From Acidobacteriaceae bacterium (GTDB lineage: Bacteria; Acidobacteriota; Terriglobia; Terriglobales; Acidobacteriaceae), in the NCBI GenBank assembly GCA_025462805.1, contig JAOAPJ010000194.1, positions 1 to 6,609 on the forward strand: a stretch of DNA of 6,609 nt. The letters run 5' to 3'. The notes beneath the pieces were generated by a model, which saw nothing but the letters and a program-made list of their open reading frames with translations, was not told the origin of the DNA and searched no databases. This document shows positions 6,475 through 6,609 of the stretch, piece after piece; the first letter of the stretch is position 1, and each line of letters opens with the position of its first letter. The translations under genes were made by a program, and so were the position numbers.

Positions 6475-6609
6475 TCACTCGGGGCACCCGTAGACGGTGC
6501 GCCGCGCCATGTCGCGGCTGTCGATCGGGGTTCCGCAGACCAGGCACGGCTTGCCTTTGCGCTTATACACATAATGCACTTCGCCGCGCTGCGCCGACCC
6601 GCGCGGATG
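6475..6609 (-). CDS. Fpg/Nei-family DNA glycosylase, C-terminal zinc-finger end (runs off the right edge)
   Basis: The last 44 codons of a minus-strand gene are visible. They encode the C-terminal finger of formamidopyrimidine-DNA glycosylase / endonuclease VIII proteins, which excise oxidised bases and cut the backbone. The sequence VYKRKGKPC-LVC-GTPI is the first half of the finger. Sixteen residues after the second cysteine comes the third, within ARRTVYGC, including the arginine (RRT) that contacts DNA in E. coli Fpg (QRATFYC). The family pattern is C-x2-C-x16-C-x2-C. Here the fourth position is the stop codon TGA at 6475-6477, directly after Cys-Pro-Glu. Three further codons (Pro-Lys-Asp) lead to a second TGA at 6463-6465, which is about where homologues normally end. 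The finger therefore lacks its last zinc ligand unless the TGA is read through. Fpg and Nei cannot be told apart from this fragment. The gene is upstream of dnaJ on the same strand, 117 bases away. Confidence 0.83.
   Translation of the reverse strand, partial: HPRGSAQRGEVHYVYKRKGKPCLVCGTPIDSRDMARRTVYGCPE

Overview
The window reads as a piece of a GC-rich bacterial chromosome, most likely from the Acidobacteriota. This is inferred from gene content and recalled family distribution: a DnaJ and an HspR-type MerR repressor lying close together, an HpnI/ceramide-glucosyltransferase-like enzyme, a large GT39/ArnT-like membrane glycosyltransferase, and two uncharacterised families I associate with that phylum. 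No mobile element, CRISPR array, rRNA, tRNA or phage gene is visible. Coding density is high and no gene-free stretch exceeds about 120 bases.

Layout. Minus strand, 1-168: the start of a CHAD-domain protein that leaves the window. Plus strand, 167-2113: a polytopic GT39/ArnT-like glycosyltransferase whose start codon overlaps that of the CHAD gene. Minus strand, 2174-3367: an HpnI/GT21-type glycosyltransferase, converging on the previous gene. Minus strand, 3543-3953: the heat-shock repressor HspR. Minus strand, 3937-4431: a conserved hypothetical protein overlapping hspR by 17 bases, so that hypothetical, hspR and probably the glycosyltransferase may form one transcription unit. Plus strand, 4523-5050: a small secreted protein, divergent from that unit and followed by a strong hairpin terminator. 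Minus strand, 5134-6357: full-length DnaJ. Minus strand, 6475-6609: the C-terminal end of an Fpg/Nei-family DNA glycosylase.

How the genes relate. DnaJ and HspR belong to the protein-quality-control network, and HspR classically represses dnaK/dnaJ-type operons. Here the two are separated by a divergent secreted-protein gene, and I found no obvious HAIR or CIRCE operator. The two glycosyltransferases both act at membranes on lipid-linked substrates, but nothing shows that they share a pathway.

The region is mostly ordinary. The observation most worth checking is at the right edge: the zinc finger of the Fpg/Nei glycosylase is intact up to its fourth cysteine, and that codon is a TGA followed by C, with a second in-frame stop three codons later. 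Other points of interest are the overlapping divergent start codons at 166-169, the lack of a normal start codon for the full N-terminal membrane helix of the HpnI-like enzyme, and three copies of a 10-base repeat spaced 21 and 23 bases apart upstream of dnaJ. No clearly new multi-gene system was found.
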